DNA of 64,000 nt from Bin18 sp965200355 (GCA_965200355.1 OZ241351.1:3658001-3722000), one strand, 5' to 3'. Positions 35,480 through 44,435 are shown, counted from the stretch's first letter. Notes: a model not told the origin generated them from the sequence alone. Numbers and translations: made by a program.

Positions 35480-36202
35480 GTGCCAGATCATTTTCTTTTG
35501 GAAAAAGACGAGAGCATTGCCACACTGACCTTTAACCGGCCAGAGAAACGCAACCCCCTCAACGAAGACATTGCCCTGGAACTGGAACGCCGGCAATATC
35601 AGATACGCGATGATGCAGACATCCGGGTGGTTGTTTTTACCGGAACGGGCAATACGTTTTCAGCCGGCGCCGACCTGTCGCCCATCAGAGGCATCAGCGA
35701 CCGCCAGGAGCGGCGTAAAATTTTCGCCCCGCTCGGCAAGCGCTGGACGCGCGCCATTGCACGCACGCTCGATATGTTTGCCAGCATGGAGCCGGTCGTG
35801 ATTGCCGCCATCAACGGCTATGCGATTGGTGGCGGGTGGTCATTGGCGCTGGCGTGCGATTTTCGGATAGCGGTCGAGGAAGCGGAGTTCTGGTTTCCCG
35901 AAGTAGACCTCGGCGTGCCGCTGAGCCCGCCCTCAACCGCCCTGCTGCTTGCCAATGTTGGACCGAATCGCGCCAAGGATATCATTCTCAACTGCCGGCA
36001 CCTGAAGGCGGACGAGGCCCTCCATCTCGGTTTGGTCAATCAGGTCGTCAGCCAGGCAGATCTGCTGCCGACCGCCTACACTCTAGCCCGCAGTCTGGCT
36101 GATAAAAACCCGACCGCGGTCATGGTCTCCAAAGCGACCGTGAACAGCCTGGCCCGCGGCAACCCCGTCCTGCGTCCCGACCTGCTGTTTACGCGAGAGT
36201 AA
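35480..36202 (+). CDS. Enoyl-CoA hydratase/isomerase family
   Basis: A 240-aa crotonase starting at a GTG (35480) behind AAGGGGG; the upstream ATG reading adds 25 residues unlike the family. Oxyanion-hole motifs are FSAGADLSPI and NGYAIGGGWSLALACDFRI. FPEVDLGVPL occupies the second catalytic segment. It begins a plus-strand run with acyl-CoA dehydrogenase, LLM oxidoreductase and another crotonase, arguing for a shared beta-oxidation-like route. Confidence 0.88.
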   Translation: MPDHFLLEKDESIATLTFNRPEKRNPLNEDIALELERRQYQIRDDADIRVVVFTGTGNTFSAGADLSPIRGISDRQERRKIFAPLGKRWTRAIARTLDMFASMEPVVIAAINGYAIGGGWSLALACDFRIAVEEAEFWFPEVDLGVPLSPPSTALLLANVGPNRAKDIILNCRHLKADEALHLGLVNQVVSQADLLPTAYTLARSLADKNPTAVMVSKATVNSLARGNPVLRPDLLFTRE

Positions 36203-36247
36203 AAGAGACAGTCTGATATTGAGAGGGAGGAGAGAGGGAGGAACCCC

Positions 36248-37402
36248 ATGCCAGAAAAAGAACGCTGTTCAGAAATTCGGAATGAGATTCGTAAATTCTG
36301 TAGTCAGTATGGCGATGAGTATTGGCGCAAGCTCGATAAGGACAATCGCTATCCTGAGCAGTTTGTTGATGAACTGACCCAAGCTGGCTGGTTGGCCGCC
36401 CTCATCCCTGAACAATACGGCGGCTCGGGGCTGACTGTGACAGAAGCCAGCGTGATTTTAGAAGAGATCAACCGTTCGGGCGGGAATGCCGCCGCCTGTC
36501 ACGCCCAGATGTACATCATGGGGGCCCTGCTGCGGCACGGCAGCGACGAACAAAAACAGCGCTATTTACCCCGGATCGCGAGCGGCGAGCTTCGACTCCA
36601 GGCCTTTGGCGTCACCGAGCCGGACGCCGGCTCCGATACGACGCATATTCGCACCACGGCCAAACGAGACGGCGATTATTATATTGTCAACGGCGGGAAA
36701 ATTTTCACCTCCCGGGTGCAGCACTCCGATATGCTCCTCCTGTTGGCCCGGACCACGCCATACGACCAGAGCCCCAAAAAAACGCTGGGCATGAGCATCT
36801 TTCTGGTGGACCTGCGGGAGGCCGGAGAGGCGGTTGAGGTGCGCCCGATTGACGCCATGATGAACCATGAAACCAACCAGCTCTTTTTCCATGAACTCAA
36901 GGTCCCGGTCGAAAACCTGATTGGCGAAGAAGGCTCCGGCTTCTACTATATTCTCGACGGCATGAATGCCGAGCGTATCTTGGTCGCCTCCGAGGCCATT
37001 GGCGACGCGCGCTGGTTTATCAAGCGGGCCGTCCAGTACGGCAATGAACGCGAGATTTTTGGCCGGCCCATCACCAAGAACCAGGGCATCCAGTTTCCCC
37101 TGGCCCAAGCCTATGCCCAGACTGAGGCCGCAGACCTGATGCGCTTTCGCGCTTCTGATTTATTTGACGCCGGGGAAGCGTGTGGCGCAGAAGCCAATAT
37201 GGCAAAACTCTTGTGCTCGCAGGCCTCCTGGGCCGCGGCCAATGCGGCCATCGATACTCACGGCGGCTATGGTTTTGCGGCTGAATACGATGTGGAGCGC
37301 AAGTTTCGTGAGAGTCGCCTGTTCTCGATTGCGCCGATCTCAAACAATATGGTGCTCAATTTTATTGCCGAGCACGTGTTGGGTATGCCGAGGTCCTATT
37401 AG
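36248..37402 (+). CDS. Acyl-CoA dehydrogenase
   Basis: A 384-aa flavoprotein with the N-terminal helical, middle beta and C-terminal helical domains. FGVTEPDAGSDTT is the FAD/substrate signature, and AAIDTHGGYGFAAEYDVERKFRE the C-terminal one. The usual catalytic glutamate motif (YEGT) is replaced by IAPISNN. As in isovaleryl-CoA dehydrogenase, the base may instead be the glutamate in GMNAERILVASE. It probably acts on a branched or substituted acyl-CoA (inferred). AGGGAGGA precedes the ATG; the LLM gene follows after 9 bases. Confidence 0.92.
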   Translation: MPEKERCSEIRNEIRKFCSQYGDEYWRKLDKDNRYPEQFVDELTQAGWLAALIPEQYGGSGLTVTEASVILEEINRSGGNAAACHAQMYIMGALLRHGSDEQKQRYLPRIASGELRLQAFGVTEPDAGSDTTHIRTTAKRDGDYYIVNGGKIFTSRVQHSDMLLLLARTTPYDQSPKKTLGMSIFLVDLREAGEAVEVRPIDAMMNHETNQLFFHELKVPVENLIGEEGSGFYYILDGMNAERILVASEAIGDARWFIKRAVQYGNEREIFGRPITKNQGIQFPLAQAYAQTEAADLMRFRASDLFDAGEACGAEANMAKLLCSQASWAAANAAIDTHGGYGFAAEYDVERKFRESRLFSIAPISNNMVLNFIAEHVLGMPRSY

Positions 37403-37411
37403 GAGCCGACC

Positions 37412-38440
37412 ATGAAAATCGACACCGCCCTGATGCCCTCAACCTTTGAGGCCGCGGCCACGGCCGCTCGCCAGGCCGAAGAGATGGGCCTGGATGGCTT
37501 GTGGAGTGCGGAAACCAGCCACGACCCGTTTTTCCCTCTTGTAGTCGCCGCCAGGGAAACGCAACGTCTCCAGCTTGGCACCGGGGTTGCCATTGTCTTT
37601 CCCCGCAGCCCCATGGTGCTGGCCAATATCTGCTGGGATTTACAAGCCAACTCCGGCGGGCGCTTCATGCTCGGACTCGGCACCCAGGTCAAGGGCCACA
37701 ACCAGCGACGCTTTAGCGTCAAATGGGAATCCCCGGTGAAGCGCTTGCGCGAAGTCGTCCTGTCGCTACGGGCTATTTGGGACTGCTGGCAGAATGGCAG
37801 TGCGCTCAATTTTACAGGCGAGTTTTATCAATTCTCGCTGATGACACCGTTCTTTAATCCCGGTCCGATTGAACAGCCGCATATTCCCATTATGCTCTCC
37901 GGCTTGAACCCCTTGATCAGCCAGCTTGCCGGCGAGGTCGGTGACGGATTCTTTGTTCACAATTTTCACACACCCACCTATCTCAAGGACACCGTACTGC
38001 CCAATATCGAAAAGGGTCTGGCCAAGGCCGGACGCAAGCGAGAGGACTTCACCCTGCAAACCGGGACGTTTATTGCCAGTGGAGCCACACCCGACGAGGT
38101 GCGGAAAGCCGTCGGCGCGGTTCGTCAACAGGTCGCTTTTTATGCGTCAACACGGACCTATAAAGGCGTGCTTGACGCCCATGGCTGGGGAGAGACCTGC
38201 TTTCGGCTGAATGCAAAAGCCGCCAAGGGGGACTGGGAGGGCATGGCCGCAGAAATTACTGATGAGATGTTGGACGAAATCGCTGTTATCGGCACCTATG
38301 ACACTATCGCGACCAAACTGGCCGCTCGATATCGCGGACTGCTGGACCGCCTCATCGTGGGCTTTGGGGCCGCAGAGCGTCAGGACCCCGAACGTTATCG
38401 GGCATTCATTCAGGAAGTTCGGCAGCAGATGCCTACGTAA
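37412..38440 (+). CDS. LLM-class oxidoreductase, probably F420-dependent
   Basis: A 342-aa TIM-barrel of the luciferase-like family. It begins KIDTALMPSTFEAAATAARQ and has LGTGVAIVFPRSPMVLA and GRFMLGLGTQVKGHN, a pattern like the TIGR03617 group of F420-dependent enzymes. The cofactor could also be FMN. It sits 9 bases after the acyl-CoA dehydrogenase gene, in an operon-like run. If F420 is used, the organism should encode F420 synthesis genes; none are in this window. Confidence 0.85.
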   Translation: MKIDTALMPSTFEAAATAARQAEEMGLDGLWSAETSHDPFFPLVVAARETQRLQLGTGVAIVFPRSPMVLANICWDLQANSGGRFMLGLGTQVKGHNQRRFSVKWESPVKRLREVVLSLRAIWDCWQNGSALNFTGEFYQFSLMTPFFNPGPIEQPHIPIMLSGLNPLISQLAGEVGDGFFVHNFHTPTYLKDTVLPNIEKGLAKAGRKREDFTLQTGTFIASGATPDEVRKAVGAVRQQVAFYASTRTYKGVLDAHGWGETCFRLNAKAAKGDWEGMAAEITDEMLDEIAVIGTYDTIATKLAARYRGLLDRLIVGFGAAERQDPERYRAFIQEVRQQMPT

Positions 38441-38540
38441 GCACGAAACGCTGATTGAGATTCCGTATCCCCAATCCCTGTCCTTGACCTCCCTCGGAGA
38501 AACCGTTTAGCTGAACGCACGTATTCTTAAGGAGGCGCGT

Positions 38541-39314
38541 GTGGCTGAAGAAATCCTGTGTGCAATCAACGACAGTATTGCAACTATTACCCTGAACCGT
38601 CCAGAAAAACGGAACGCAATGAATACGGCCGTGCTGGAAGGATTGGAACATTATTTTAGCGCACTGGAGACCAACACCGAGGTTCGTGCGATCATCGTCC
38701 GCGGTGCAGGCCGGGCCTTTTGTGCCGGCCTGGACTTGCGGGAATTAAACGCCCGTCAGCAGCGCGACGAAGAGGCCGAAAGCGGGATTATTGAACTGCT
38801 CGGAAAAATCGAAGCGTCCCGACATCCAACCATTGCCATGGTCCAGGGCGATGCCCTGGCCGGCGGCTGTGAACTGGCCCTCCACTGCGATCTGCGCGTG
38901 GTCTCGGAAGTCGCTCGGTTTGGTATGCCATTGGTCCGGCTGGGGCTTATTGTGCCGTTTCGGTTAGGGCAAAAACTCGTTGAGATTGTTGGCCCGGCCT
39001 TCACCAAGCAGATTCTGCTCACCGGCCAGCCGGTCAGCGCCCAGCGGGCGTATGAAATCGGCATGGTGCATCAGCTCGTCTCTGCCGACGAGCTGGAAGC
39101 AGCCACGCAGGCCCTGGCCCGCACGATTGCGGCCAACGCCCCCCTCTCGCTCGCTGGCATGAAAAAGAGCATCCTGCGCATGATCTCGCTCCGAGACCAG
39201 ATAGCCTCCGACGATCTCAACACCCTGGTCCGTCAGGCGCGTCAGAGCGCAGACGCCAACGAAGGCGTGCGCGCCATGTTGGAGAAGCGCGCGCCGCGTT
39301 TTCGTGGAGTATAG
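38541..39314 (+). CDS. Enoyl-CoA hydratase/isomerase family
   Basis: A 257-aa crotonase starting at GTG 38541 behind a strong TAAGGAGG. Oxyanion-hole motifs are CAGLDLRELNAR and GDALAGGCELALHCDLRVV, and the second segment is PLVRLGLIVPFRLG. The glutamate in GGCELA fits one catalytic acid. It is the third crotonase within 6 kb, and together with the dehydrogenase and LLM genes suggests degradation of an unusual acyl-CoA. Its C-terminus ends MLEKRAPRFRGV. Confidence 0.9.
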   Translation: MAEEILCAINDSIATITLNRPEKRNAMNTAVLEGLEHYFSALETNTEVRAIIVRGAGRAFCAGLDLRELNARQQRDEEAESGIIELLGKIEASRHPTIAMVQGDALAGGCELALHCDLRVVSEVARFGMPLVRLGLIVPFRLGQKLVEIVGPAFTKQILLTGQPVSAQRAYEIGMVHQLVSADELEAATQALARTIAANAPLSLAGMKKSILRMISLRDQIASDDLNTLVRQARQSADANEGVRAMLEKRAPRFRGV

Positions 39315-39387
39315 ACTCTTTCCCTGGACGCGCTTCCCCAAAAAGCCAGGGAAACGGACGCCACTCGCCAACGCTTGCCCCCTTCCC

Positions 39388-39894
39388 ATGCTGTCCCTCC
39401 AGCTTCGCAGTACCGTGTATACGCTGGTCATTCCTGGCTTCCTGGTCGGCTATCTGCCCTGGAAGCTACGGCCCCTGGAAGCGGCCGCCCCGCTTCCCTT
39501 GTCGGCTCTGTTTGCGCTGCTCGGCTTCCTCCTCTGCCTGGCTGGAGGAGCCTTAGTTTTTTCGGCGGCGTATTATCTTGTCCGCCGTGGCGTCGGCACG
39601 CCTTTCCCACTTGATCCCCCTCAGCGCATGGTTGTTGCCGGCCCGTATGCCTATATTCAGCACCCCATGCTGGTTGGCCTGTTCGTCATGCTCGGGGGCC
39701 AAATCGTCTGGTTCCCATCCGTCGGTGTCTTGCTCTATGGGGTGCTGTTGCTGCTGGTCAGTCGGACTCTCGTGCTCCATAGTGAGGAGCCCACTCTGAG
39801 GAAACGGTTTGGTGAGGATTATATGGCCTATCAGGCGGCCACACCGCGCTGGTTTCCGTCGTCTGCCTCGTCCGGCCCGATAGATGCGGTCTGA
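39388..39894 (+). CDS. Isoprenylcysteine carboxyl methyltransferase-like membrane protein
   Basis: A 168-aa membrane protein with about four hydrophobic segments. Its C-terminal half carries GPYAYIQHPMLVGLF, the R/G-P-Y-x-x-x-R/Q-H-P motif of the ICMT/phospholipid-methyltransferase (PEMT-like) fold, then EEPTLRKRFGEDYMAYQAATPRWF. Such proteins methylate lipids or small thiols; the substrate is unknown. An upstream GTG reading (39304) overlaps the crotonase; I use the ATG at 39388. Confidence 0.85.
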   Translation: MLSLQLRSTVYTLVIPGFLVGYLPWKLRPLEAAAPLPLSALFALLGFLLCLAGGALVFSAAYYLVRRGVGTPFPLDPPQRMVVAGPYAYIQHPMLVGLFVMLGGQIVWFPSVGVLLYGVLLLLVSRTLVLHSEEPTLRKRFGEDYMAYQAATPRWFPSSASSGPIDAV

Positions 39895-39941
39895 CGCTGA
39901 CGGCCCGCGTAGACGAGCACCTGTCCGTAAGGAGAACACTC

Positions 39942-41069
39942 ATGCGTGATCGACATCTTGAACTCGGCGTCTTCGCCCCCACCATTGGCTGCGCGCCCTC
40001 CTTTGGTAAAAATGCTTTTGTCCTGGTCTCGTCTGCCGAGCAACGCACCGAGCCGACCTATGACTACAACCTCCGTATCGCACAACTCCTTGACCAGAGC
40101 GGGCTTGAGATTTTTTTCATGGCTCAACGCGGCGGGGCCGGCTTTGGGCCGGCGCGCTTTTGGAGCTATTCGCTCGACTCGTTTACCACCGCCGCCGGTC
40201 TGGCCATGGCCACTCGGGATCTCCAGCTAATCTCCACGGTCCACACCGCCTTTTATCATCCCGGTATGGTGGCCCGGATTGGGGCCACGCTGGACCAGAT
40301 CAGCCACGGACGCTGGGCGCTGAACCTCGTCAGTGGCTGGGCCGAGAACGACTTTCGGATGCTTGATATCCCGCTGCTGGAACACGATAAGCGCTATGCG
40401 CAATCCACCGAGTTCGTTGAGGTCCTCAAGAAATTCTGGACTGAGGACTGGTTTGACTATGCGGGCGAGTTTTTCTCCATCAACCAGGGCACCTGCTATC
40501 CGAAACCAGCCCGGCCGCCCCTGCTGTATAATGCTGGGAGTTCGCCGGTTGGCCGAGATTTCGCCGCCCATTATTGCGACTGGTATTTTGCCGGAGCCCA
40601 GGCACCGGAACTCCTGGCTGAGGAAGTGGCCGATGTTCGGGCGCGGGCGGCCCAACAGGGTCGTGAGGTGAAGGTGATCGTCTATCTCTTTGTCTTATGC
40701 CGAGACACGGAAGAAGCCGCCCAGGCGGAAATCGAAGAGATCGTGGCCCAGGCGGAGTTCGACAGCGCCCGGGAGTGGCTGGAGACCTTAACCGGCCAGA
40801 CAGTAGGCACGGTCGCCTCGACCCTGGGCCAAGGCGTTTCCGTCGAAGATATGCTGCGGAGCGTTATTCTCGGGGTCGGCAGCGGGAAGCTGATTGGAAC
40901 CCCGGAGCAGGTCGCCCACGCCCTCGCCCAGTTTCAGGCCGCCGGCGCCGATGCGGTCGGCTTGACGTTCAGGCATGTCGAAGAAGAACTGCGGGACTTT
41001 ATTGCCACCGTCGTCCCCCTGCTCGAACGGGAGGGCGTTCGCCGTCCGTCTACTCCCCCTGATAGCTGA
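39942..41069 (+). CDS. LLM-class flavin-dependent monooxygenase (SsuD/RutA-like)
   Basis: A 375-aa TIM-barrel flavin monooxygenase. It starts LELGVFAPTIGCAPSF and has ISHGRWALNLVSGWAENDF and AGSSPVGRDFAAHYCDWYF, the signatures shared by alkanesulfonate monooxygenase SsuD and RutA. It would use FMNH2 and O2 to oxygenate a small organic substrate, not identified here. TAAGGAG precedes the ATG. The last 20 bases overlap the convergent sorbosone-dehydrogenase-like gene. Confidence 0.9.
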   Translation: MRDRHLELGVFAPTIGCAPSFGKNAFVLVSSAEQRTEPTYDYNLRIAQLLDQSGLEIFFMAQRGGAGFGPARFWSYSLDSFTTAAGLAMATRDLQLISTVHTAFYHPGMVARIGATLDQISHGRWALNLVSGWAENDFRMLDIPLLEHDKRYAQSTEFVEVLKKFWTEDWFDYAGEFFSINQGTCYPKPARPPLLYNAGSSPVGRDFAAHYCDWYFAGAQAPELLAEEVADVRARAAQQGREVKVIVYLFVLCRDTEEAAQAEIEEIVAQAEFDSAREWLETLTGQTVGTVASTLGQGVSVEDMLRSVILGVGSGKLIGTPEQVAHALAQFQAAGADAVGLTFRHVEEELRDFIATVVPLLEREGVRRPSTPPDS

Positions 41070-42162
41070 TTCGATAAATCGCCCCGGCACGGTCATCGGA
41101 CACCAGTAACGCCCCATCCGGCATGACCAGGACATCAACCGGACGCCCCCAGGCGCCGTCTTTTTGGAGCCAGCCTTCGGCAAAGACTTCATAACTCGTT
41201 GCGGTATTCTCCTCCAGGCGGACCAGCATCACCCGATAGCCAATCGGAGTACTGCGATTCCATGAGCCGTGCTCGGCAATAAAAATCTGATTCCGGTAGG
41301 AGGCGGGAAACATGGAGCCCGTATAAAAACGCATCCCCAGCGGGGCGACATGGGGGCCGAGTTCCTGCGCCGGCGGGGTCAAGGCGGTACAGGGTTGCTC
41401 TGAACCAAAGTCCGGGTCGGGGATACTGCGCCCATGACAGTACGGGAACCCGAAATGCAAACCGGGCTGTGGAGCATGATTGAGTTCACACGGTGGGGAA
41501 TCATCCCCCAGCCAGTCCCGGCCATTGTCCGTGAACCAGAACTCTTGAGTTTCAGGATGCCAGTCAAACCCGACACTATTCCGCACCCCGCGGGCAAAGT
41601 TTTCCAGGGCGCTGCCGTCCGGCTTCATGCGGAGAATCGACGCATAGCGCGGGTCCTGCTTGGTGCACACATTACACGGGGCGCCAACCGGGACGTATAA
41701 TAAATCATCGGGACCAAACCGAATGAATTTCCAGCCGTGCCAGCGGTCACGCGGGAGGGTATCGTTCACCACCACCGGCGGAGGCGGATTGCGCAGTCGA
41801 GACTCAATCCCGTCAAAACGCAGAATGCGGTTGACCTCGGCCACATACAGCGCCCCGTCACGAAAGGCCACGCCGCTCGGCATGAATAAACCCTCGGCCA
41901 GCGTATGCACCGCATCGGCCCGCTGGTCCTGGTCGCGGTCAACAACCGCATAAACCTTTCCCTCGCGCTGGGTGCCGACGAAAACCGTGCCCTGGGCCCC
42001 CAGGGCAAGCGCGCGGGCATTGGGGACGTGGGGGGCATACTCGGCGACCTGAAAGCCGGGGGGCAGGCAAAGCTGGGTCAGCGGAGCAGACTGCGCCTGG
42101 GCACTGCTTGCTCCACCGGCGATCAAGAGACCAGCGAAGAAACACACGCTGCTGAGCATCAT
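41050..42162 (-). CDS. PQQ-dependent glucose/sorbosone dehydrogenase-like beta-propeller
   Basis: A 370-aa exported beta-propeller. MMLSSVCFFAGLLIAGGA is the signal peptide, cut after an AQA site. The propeller contains FARGVRNSVGFDWHP, EFWFTDNGRDWLGDD and FIAEHGSWNRS, motifs of the soluble GDH/L-sorbosone dehydrogenase family; CNVC is an extra cysteine pair. It probably oxidises a sugar or aldose in the periplasm, with PQQ or calcium. The ATG at 42162 has GGGAG; the longer reading adds 40 residues before the signal peptide and is rejected. Confidence 0.88.
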   Translation of the reverse strand: MMLSSVCFFAGLLIAGGASSAQAQSAPLTQLCLPPGFQVAEYAPHVPNARALALGAQGTVFVGTQREGKVYAVVDRDQDQRADAVHTLAEGLFMPSGVAFRDGALYVAEVNRILRFDGIESRLRNPPPPVVVNDTLPRDRWHGWKFIRFGPDDLLYVPVGAPCNVCTKQDPRYASILRMKPDGSALENFARGVRNSVGFDWHPETQEFWFTDNGRDWLGDDSPPCELNHAPQPGLHFGFPYCHGRSIPDPDFGSEQPCTALTPPAQELGPHVAPLGMRFYTGSMFPASYRNQIFIAEHGSWNRSTPIGYRVMLVRLEENTATSYEVFAEGWLQKDGAWGRPVDVLVMPDGALLVSDDRAGAIYRISYQGE

Positions 42163-42375
42163 TTTCAGACTCCCGTTTGTCCGCTTGCCAAGCAGGACTC
42201 TCCCCTCACAGACCGGCCGGGGCGAACCGGGCGCTTCCCCCTCGCGTTCCCCCTCGCGGTCGGCTATGTTGCCGTCGCTCACCTACTGTTGTCACCCCTC
42301 AAGGACGTCTCCATTGTCGCACGATTCTTCGCCAAACACAGCACAGGCGCTCCTCGCTGTTTCTCACGCTGCGCT

Positions 42376-43557
42376 ATGCTAACGCCCTATGTGTGGTTTC
42401 TGGCTGGAACCGGGAGTTGGTTCATGGCCCTGGGGATGCAAGGCGTGCTGTTTTCCTGGTTGGTCGTCGGCGTTCTCAATGCCGGGGCAGAATGGGTCGG
42501 CATCACCCAGAGCGCCATGATGATTCCAGCAGTGCTTTTGGCCCTGCCGGGGGGCACCCTTGCCGACCACTCCGACCAACGGCGGCTGCTGATGCTCCTG
42601 CACCTGATTGCGAGCGGTGTTTCTGCCGGTCTCTTCCTGGCTGTCGCCAATGCCACCTTATCCCTGCCCCTGCTGATCGCCTATGCTCTAGGCATGGGCA
42701 CGGTCCAGGCGTTTGTCATGCCGGCTCGCGACGCGCAACTCTCTCAGGTCGCCGGCGCCAATATGTTGCGTTCGGTCACCGGGATGACCATGACGCAGTG
42801 GGGTATGCAGATAGTCGGCTCTCTGCTGGCAGGGACGGCACGCTGGGTTGGGACGGTTCCGGCCTTGGGCTTGCACAGTCTGGTCCTGCTGGCCGGGATG
42901 CTGCCGTTACAGCGGCTCCCGAGGCCGGAGCGCCGGCAGTCAACCGGGAGCCTCCGTCTGGCTGATGTCATGCAGGGGGTCCAAGAGGTCCGACAGTCCC
43001 CGGCCCTCTCGGCCACGCTGCTGCTCGCCGTCGCCGTCGGTATTTTCTTTATTGGCCCTTTCCTGGTCGTGCTGCCCCTTTTAATCCGCGACTTTTACCA
43101 CGGCGGCGTGGACCAGCTGGCCCTCCTGAATATGACCTTTCCGCTGGGGACCATTCTGGGCTCCCTCGTGATGTTATGGGCGGGCGGGATTCGGCATAAG
43201 GGCGAAGCCCAAATCGTGGCCCTCTTCTTCGGCTCGGGCTGCCTCTTTATGGTGTCGTTCGGCTTGCCCTTTTGGGGCACTATGCTGGCCGTTTGTGCCT
43301 GGGGAGTGAGTGCCGCCCTCTTTATCAACGCTGGCCGTACCGTTTATCAGGAGCAGGCCAGCGTCGCCAATCGTGCCCGCGTGCTCTCGATCTATACAAT
43401 CGGTTTTATGGGAGCCGCCGGCATACTCGGCGCCCCCCTATCTGGTATCTTGGTCGATGCTATCGGCCCCCTGACGACCTGTATCGTGATGAGCGGTGCT
43501 ATGGTCGTCGTGGTTGGGTATGCTTTTCTCTACACCTCAATCCGGCAGGTTGCGTAA
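42376..43557 (+). CDS. MFS transporter with a disrupted or mis-framed N-terminus
   Basis: The main frame gives 393 aa from ATG 42376, with about 11-12 hydrophobic helices and the MFS loop LADHSDQRRLLMLL; it resembles EntS/DUF894-type exporters. The start lacks a ribosome site and begins within the first helix. Just upstream, another frame encodes SSLFLTLRYANA up to 42386. Dropping one C at about 42387 joins it smoothly to YVWFLAGTGSWF, as family members read. A TTG at 42314 with AAGGA at 8 bases opens a third frame (SHDSSPNTAQA). The gene thus appears to carry one or two single-base insertions near its 5' end. Confidence 0.75.
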   Translation: MLTPYVWFLAGTGSWFMALGMQGVLFSWLVVGVLNAGAEWVGITQSAMMIPAVLLALPGGTLADHSDQRRLLMLLHLIASGVSAGLFLAVANATLSLPLLIAYALGMGTVQAFVMPARDAQLSQVAGANMLRSVTGMTMTQWGMQIVGSLLAGTARWVGTVPALGLHSLVLLAGMLPLQRLPRPERRQSTGSLRLADVMQGVQEVRQSPALSATLLLAVAVGIFFIGPFLVVLPLLIRDFYHGGVDQLALLNMTFPLGTILGSLVMLWAGGIRHKGEAQIVALFFGSGCLFMVSFGLPFWGTMLAVCAWGVSAALFINAGRTVYQEQASVANRARVLSIYTIGFMGAAGILGAPLSGILVDAIGPLTTCIVMSGAMVVVVGYAFLYTSIRQVA

Positions 43558-43620
43558 GAATGATTGAGGGGGGAATTCTCGACGGTGTTTGTTGTTGAAG
43601 AGAAACCACGATTCCTGTTA

Positions 43621-43974
43621 TCAAACACTCCTAGGAATTCTTTCTTTGATTTTTTCTATCGCGTCTTTTAGGCTGGTGTGGGTCTTATACCAGCGTATGC
43701 CAGAGACCAGACAGGCGAAGAAGAGCGACGCTTCCAAGTCCGAGGTTGATGGCAATAGGGGCGGTAAAGCCCCAATTCTCGTTCCAAAGAGGAGTGAGAT
43801 TCAGAAGGCAAACAATGGAAACGGATAAACTGGAAAAAATATGTCCTTCCATATATTGCTTTGCCCCGCGTGAAGGATGCTCTTTAGGTCGGCATCGGTT
43901 AATGGGTAAGCCTTGACATCAACAACGTAGGATTCGTTAAGATTGAGTCGAGTCGGCGATTCGCGACGTGGCAT
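43621..43974 (-). pseudogene. Small membrane protein gene with internal TGA, partner of the RHH gene
   Basis: The ATG at 43972-43974 starts 18 bases after the RHH-like gene's stop. The frame runs 57 codons to a TGA at 43801-43803, then remains open for 59 more codons to the next stop at 43621. Reading the TGA as Trp gives a continuous 117-aa protein. Its N-terminus is soluble (VKAYPLTDADLKSILHAG). Hydrophobic stretches flank the TGA (FFPVYPFPLFAF and ISLLFGT) and lie before RWYKTHTSLKDAIEKIKERI. I recognise no family. It could be a nonsense mutation, or simply a 57-aa protein. Base composition is AT-richer than neighbouring genes, hinting at transfer. Confidence 0.5.
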
Positions 43975-43992
43975 TGAGGCATCTACCCCGTC

Positions 43993-44295
43993 CTATTCCG
44001 CCTTCCCAAAATATGCCCGAACTTTGGCTTTTCTCTCATCCGGGAAGAGTCGTTCTACATAATCATACTCTTCCTCGAATTCCCCCGCTCCTAGAGGCCG
44101 GACTGCGTCTTGACTCAGGGCGGTCACGGTTTTTCCATGGAGTTGCTGATAGGCTATCCATTCGTAGTTGCGCACGGATTTTTTCAATAACGACGCCAGT
44201 TGGTTCTCACCCTTGTCGTCCGGTTCGACAATCCCCGCCAATTCATTCAGAGCTTCCAGTGTTTCTTCTGGCAACTCAATCATTAACCGCTTCAT
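43993..44295 (-). CDS. Ribbon-helix-helix-like small protein (possible antitoxin)
   Basis: A 100-aa protein. MKRLMIELPEETLEALNEL looks like the beta strand plus first helix of a ribbon-helix-helix DNA-binding domain, followed by a charged C-terminal half (EFEEEYDYVERLFPDERK) that could bind a partner protein. The ATG at 44293-44295 has GAGG at 6 bases; a longer reading adds 25 residues of no clear merit. The small membrane-protein gene follows directly, as in two-gene toxin-antitoxin cassettes. No toxin domain is recognised, so the TA role is only inferred. Confidence 0.6.
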   Translation of the reverse strand: MKRLMIELPEETLEALNELAGIVEPDDKGENQLASLLKKSVRNYEWIAYQQLHGKTVTALSQDAVRPLGAGEFEEEYDYVERLFPDERKAKVRAYFGKAE

Positions 44296-44435
44296 ATTGC
44301 ACCTCACAAATATGCGGCTTTTAGGGTGACAGTTACGAATGAGTATTCCACCGCAATCCACATTTGTCAAAGGGGAAGAGCTTCGGTACGCTCCTCTAGC
44401 GTCCCATTTCCATCAGGGCATTGGTCGTATGCGAA

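Noticed and set aside
43801..43803. TGA in the small membrane-protein gene as a second selenocysteine codon
   Set aside because: It lies in a hydrophobic stretch where Trp is expected, no Cys-type redox motif surrounds it, and I saw no SECIS-like hairpin just after it.
43589..43828. 79-codon plus-strand ORF after the MFS gene
   Set aside because: Starts at TTG without a ribosome site, and the opposite strand offers a better explanation (RHH partner gene).
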